Origin: an uncultured Colwellia sp.
GTDB lineage: Bacteria; Pseudomonadota; Gammaproteobacteria; Enterobacterales; Alteromonadaceae
Assembly (NCBI GenBank): GCA_913063325.1
Contig: CAJXYE010000004.1
Coordinates: 58,202 to 122,201, forward strand
Direction of reading: 5' to 3'
DNA length: 64,000 nucleotides
The notes beneath the pieces are model-generated. The model ran no database searches. It was not told the DNA's origin and saw only the letters and a list, made by a program, of their open reading frames with translations. Below are positions 61,868 through 64,000 of this stretch, in pieces (position 1 is the stretch's first letter; every line of letters starts with the position of its first letter). The position numbers and the translations under genes are program-made.

Positions 61868-63922
61868 ATGCTTAATAAAGATGAAATTAATATTCTCCGT
61901 ACGGTTAAATTAGCACCACTCTTTATTTTAATACTTTCACTCATTGCTATTGTGATGATTTATCAAAATAACAACAGCCAATTCAACGCTGAAGTTGAGA
62001 AAATAAGAGCTGACTCTATTTCTGAAAGAACTCAGCTCATAAAAAATGAAGTATTAAAAGTTCATAATCTTATTACAAGTGAAAAAGCTCAGTCGATAAA
62101 AAAAATCAAAGATAGCTTACAAGAAAGAGTGCGAGAAGCTCATACTATCGCCACTTCCATCTACAGAAATAACCAAGATAAAAGTGAACTAGAAATAAAA
62201 CGGCTCATCAGTGATGCCCTAAGAGATATTCGTTTTAATAAAGGCAGAGGTTACTTTTTTGTCTATCAAAGCGATGGCTTGTCTGTAATGCACCCTATCA
62301 TGCCACAGTTGCAAAACACCAACTTATGGGATTTTAAAGACATAAAAGACAGCTACGTTATTCGTAACCTCAGTAACATCGCCACCTCTACAGGTGAAGG
62401 CTTCTTCCGATGGTGGTGGAAAAAACCAACAGACACTGAGACTGAGTATGAAAAAATTGGTTACAGTAAATACTTCGCTGCTTTTGACTGGTTTATCGGT
62501 ACCGGCGACTACGTACTTGATTATGAAGAAGAGCTGAAAAAAGAAATATTAGAGCGTATTAGTCGAGTTAAGTACGGTAATGATGGCTATATTTTTGTGG
62601 TCAACGAGCAAGGTACTTACCTTAATCATATTGAAAAAAAGCATATTGGTAAAAACAGATTCAACCTTACCGACAGTAATGGTGTTTTAATTACTCAAGA
62701 AATAATCAAGGTAGCCCAAAATGACGAAGGCTACCTATCCTATATAGGTACGATTAAACCGAGTACAGGTTTACCCGCTAAAAAAACATCTTTCATCAAG
62801 GGGTTTGAAGACTGGCATTGGGCTATTGGCTCTGGGGCCTACTTAGATGATATTGAAAGTGTCGTCTTATCAAAGAAAACCGCCTTAAACAAAAAAAACC
62901 AATTAAAGCTGTTACAAACATTAGCACTGGGTACCACAACCTCACTCATGCTTTTCTTGATTTCACTCGCCTTTTCCAACAATATCAAACAGCGATTTCA
63001 GCGCTATAAGGTAAGTGTCACGGAAAAAACACAGCAACTCAATGAACTGAACTTACACTTAGAAGATAAAGTATCAGATAGAACACAAGCATTAGCCGCC
63101 GCTAATAAAGAGCTAGAATTAACGTTAACCAGTTTACAAAATACCCAAGAAAAGTTAATTGCCTCAGAGAAAATGGCTTCTATGGTTAACTTGGTGACCG
63201 GTGTTGCTCATGAACTCAACACTCCTTTGGGTATTATGGTTACTTCTATTAGCCAAATAGAAAGTGAAATAGAAAGCGTCTTCAATAAAGTAAAATCCCA
63301 GAAAGTAAGCCGTAGTGAATTGTTACGCAGCGAAGAAGTTTGTCGGTTAGGTGCCGATTTGCTAAATAATAATTTAGATAAATCGATTCAATTGGTTAAA
63401 AACTTTAAATCTCTGTCTATCTATAATGAACCTGAGCACCCACAAAAGTTCTCTATAAATCTCCTGATTAAAACGCTAAGAGATTCCTACCAATCGGCTT
63501 TAAAAAAGCACAATACACAATTAACCTTAATATTCATTGATGATGTGATTGTGGAAAGTTACAAAGATGTCATTGTTGATGTACTGACGCAATTAATGGA
63601 AAACTCACTTATGCATGCGTTTTTCGAGGTAGAATCGCCTGGCATTACCATACGTGTGAGCGCCAGTAATGATCAGTTGATGATTAATTATTTTGATAAT
63701 GGATTAGGTTTAAGTGATGAAGGAAAAGATAAAATTTTTGAACTGTTTTATACCACGAAGCGCAATAGCAATTGCACGGGTTTGGGTATGCCTATTGTCT
63801 ATAATCAAGTGACTCAAAAGTTGCAAGGTAATATCACCTATACACAACCTAGCCTACAAGGCACAGGATTTACCATCACGATTCCTATGTTATATAAAAC
63901 AGAAGCTTACCGTTTGATTTAA
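61868..63922 (+). CDS. Double-Cache sensor histidine kinase (orphan)
   Basis: This 684-residue membrane kinase has a first helix (about 15-33), then a periplasmic region of about 310 residues with two sCache-like units (RFNKGRGYFFVYQSDGLSVMHP, and later YGNDGYIFVVNEQGTYLNH, each followed by a W-x-IGTG or W-x-IGSG turn). A second helix (about 350-370) and coiled coil lead to the HisKA helix NLVTGVAHELNTPLGIMV (His near 447). The ATPase domain has QLMENSLMHAF, DNGLGLSDEGKDKIFELFYTTKR and GLGMPIVYN. The ligand is likely a small organic acid or similar, as for other Cache domains. No partner regulator is nearby, and the H-box resembles that of the GAF kinase at 32213. Confidence 0.92.
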   Translation: MLNKDEINILRTVKLAPLFILILSLIAIVMIYQNNNSQFNAEVEKIRADSISERTQLIKNEVLKVHNLITSEKAQSIKKIKDSLQERVREAHTIATSIYRNNQDKSELEIKRLISDALRDIRFNKGRGYFFVYQSDGLSVMHPIMPQLQNTNLWDFKDIKDSYVIRNLSNIATSTGEGFFRWWWKKPTDTETEYEKIGYSKYFAAFDWFIGTGDYVLDYEEELKKEILERISRVKYGNDGYIFVVNEQGTYLNHIEKKHIGKNRFNLTDSNGVLITQEIIKVAQNDEGYLSYIGTIKPSTGLPAKKTSFIKGFEDWHWAIGSGAYLDDIESVVLSKKTALNKKNQLKLLQTLALGTTTSLMLFLISLAFSNNIKQRFQRYKVSVTEKTQQLNELNLHLEDKVSDRTQALAAANKELELTLTSLQNTQEKLIASEKMASMVNLVTGVAHELNTPLGIMVTSISQIESEIESVFNKVKSQKVSRSELLRSEEVCRLGADLLNNNLDKSIQLVKNFKSLSIYNEPEHPQKFSINLLIKTLRDSYQSALKKHNTQLTLIFIDDVIVESYKDVIVDVLTQLMENSLMHAFFEVESPGITIRVSASNDQLMINYFDNGLGLSDEGKDKIFELFYTTKRNSNCTGLGMPIVYNQVTQKLQGNITYTQPSLQGTGFTITIPMLYKTEAYRLI

Positions 63923-63925
63923 CTT

Positions 63926-64000
63926 ATACCAATTTGATTAAATTTCTTCCCTACTCAGAGCTACATTGGTGAGCTTAGAATAAACAAAATTTGTTAAACA
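63926..64000. mobile_element. MITE-like element, family 2, end portion (cut by window edge)
   Basis: The first 37 bases, starting ATACCAATTTGATTAAATTT, are identical to the inverted right end of the element at 33547-33859. Then the sequence diverges. It lies 3 bp after the kinase stop. The other end is outside the window. Confidence 0.6.

Overview
The window is an AT-rich chromosomal stretch from a marine gammaproteobacterium of the order Alteromonadales, most like Colwellia. This rests on my recognition of the gene set (ubiCA, glpEG, kbl-tdh, waaA-kdkA, rph-pyrE, nrdGD without an ATP cone, cti, uvrD, recQ), on the many GGDEF and histidine-kinase proteins, on the low GC content, and on short palindrome-ended elements of a kind common in that group. 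No tRNA, rRNA, CRISPR array, prophage or transposase gene was seen.

Layout. 1-1587: a TRAP transporter on the minus strand (dctP, then the start of dctQ running off the left edge), with a MITE between them. 1848-4813: a FIST sensor gene overlapping a GGDEF/EAL gene. 4841-14328: housekeeping genes for ubiquinone (ubiCA), glpEG, threonine breakdown (kbl-tdh with a divergent AsnC-type regulator) and lipopolysaccharide Kdo (waaA-kdkA). 14404-22407: an NtrY/NtrC-like two-component pair next to an adaptor / ATPase / MacB-like permease operon. That operon has a sigma-54 promoter and two matching upstream palindromes, so the block reads as one self-contained regulatory circuit. 22456-30750: a deleted MITE, a small secreted protein, an esterase, pyrE-rph, a periplasmic thioredoxin-like / GMC dehydrogenase cluster, yicC and a YceH-family gene. 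30952-32006: two decayed genes (mscS and a GGDEF protein) joined tail to tail. 32213-36422: an orphan histidine kinase, a second MITE type, then anaerobic ribonucleotide reductase nrdGD behind two NrdR-like boxes and an FNR-like box. 36546-44937: a Gfo/Idh oxidoreductase, a cysteine-rich regulator facing an FMN reductase and two VOC genes across a perfect 18-bp inverted repeat, cis/trans fatty acid isomerase and a prolyl oligopeptidase. 45282-50111: a five-repeat secreted lipoprotein, an ECF sigma factor, an RskA-like anti-sigma factor and an outer-membrane barrel. 50140-63922: an LRR protein, a NarL-type two-component pair, a phosphatase, a tiny Cys/Gly-rich protein, recQ, rarD, a PleD-like cyclase, uvrD with a LexA box, and a Cache-domain histidine kinase. 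A MITE end closes the window.

The most interesting parts are the regulatory circuits readable from DNA alone (sigma-54 efflux operon, FNR/NrdR control of nrdGD, the CTTTAGTAAAG operator, the kbl-tdh tandem palindromes), the lipoprotein/ECF/barrel cluster with its 254-residue internal duplication, and the two MITE families. Family assignments come from reading motifs by eye; no database search was run.
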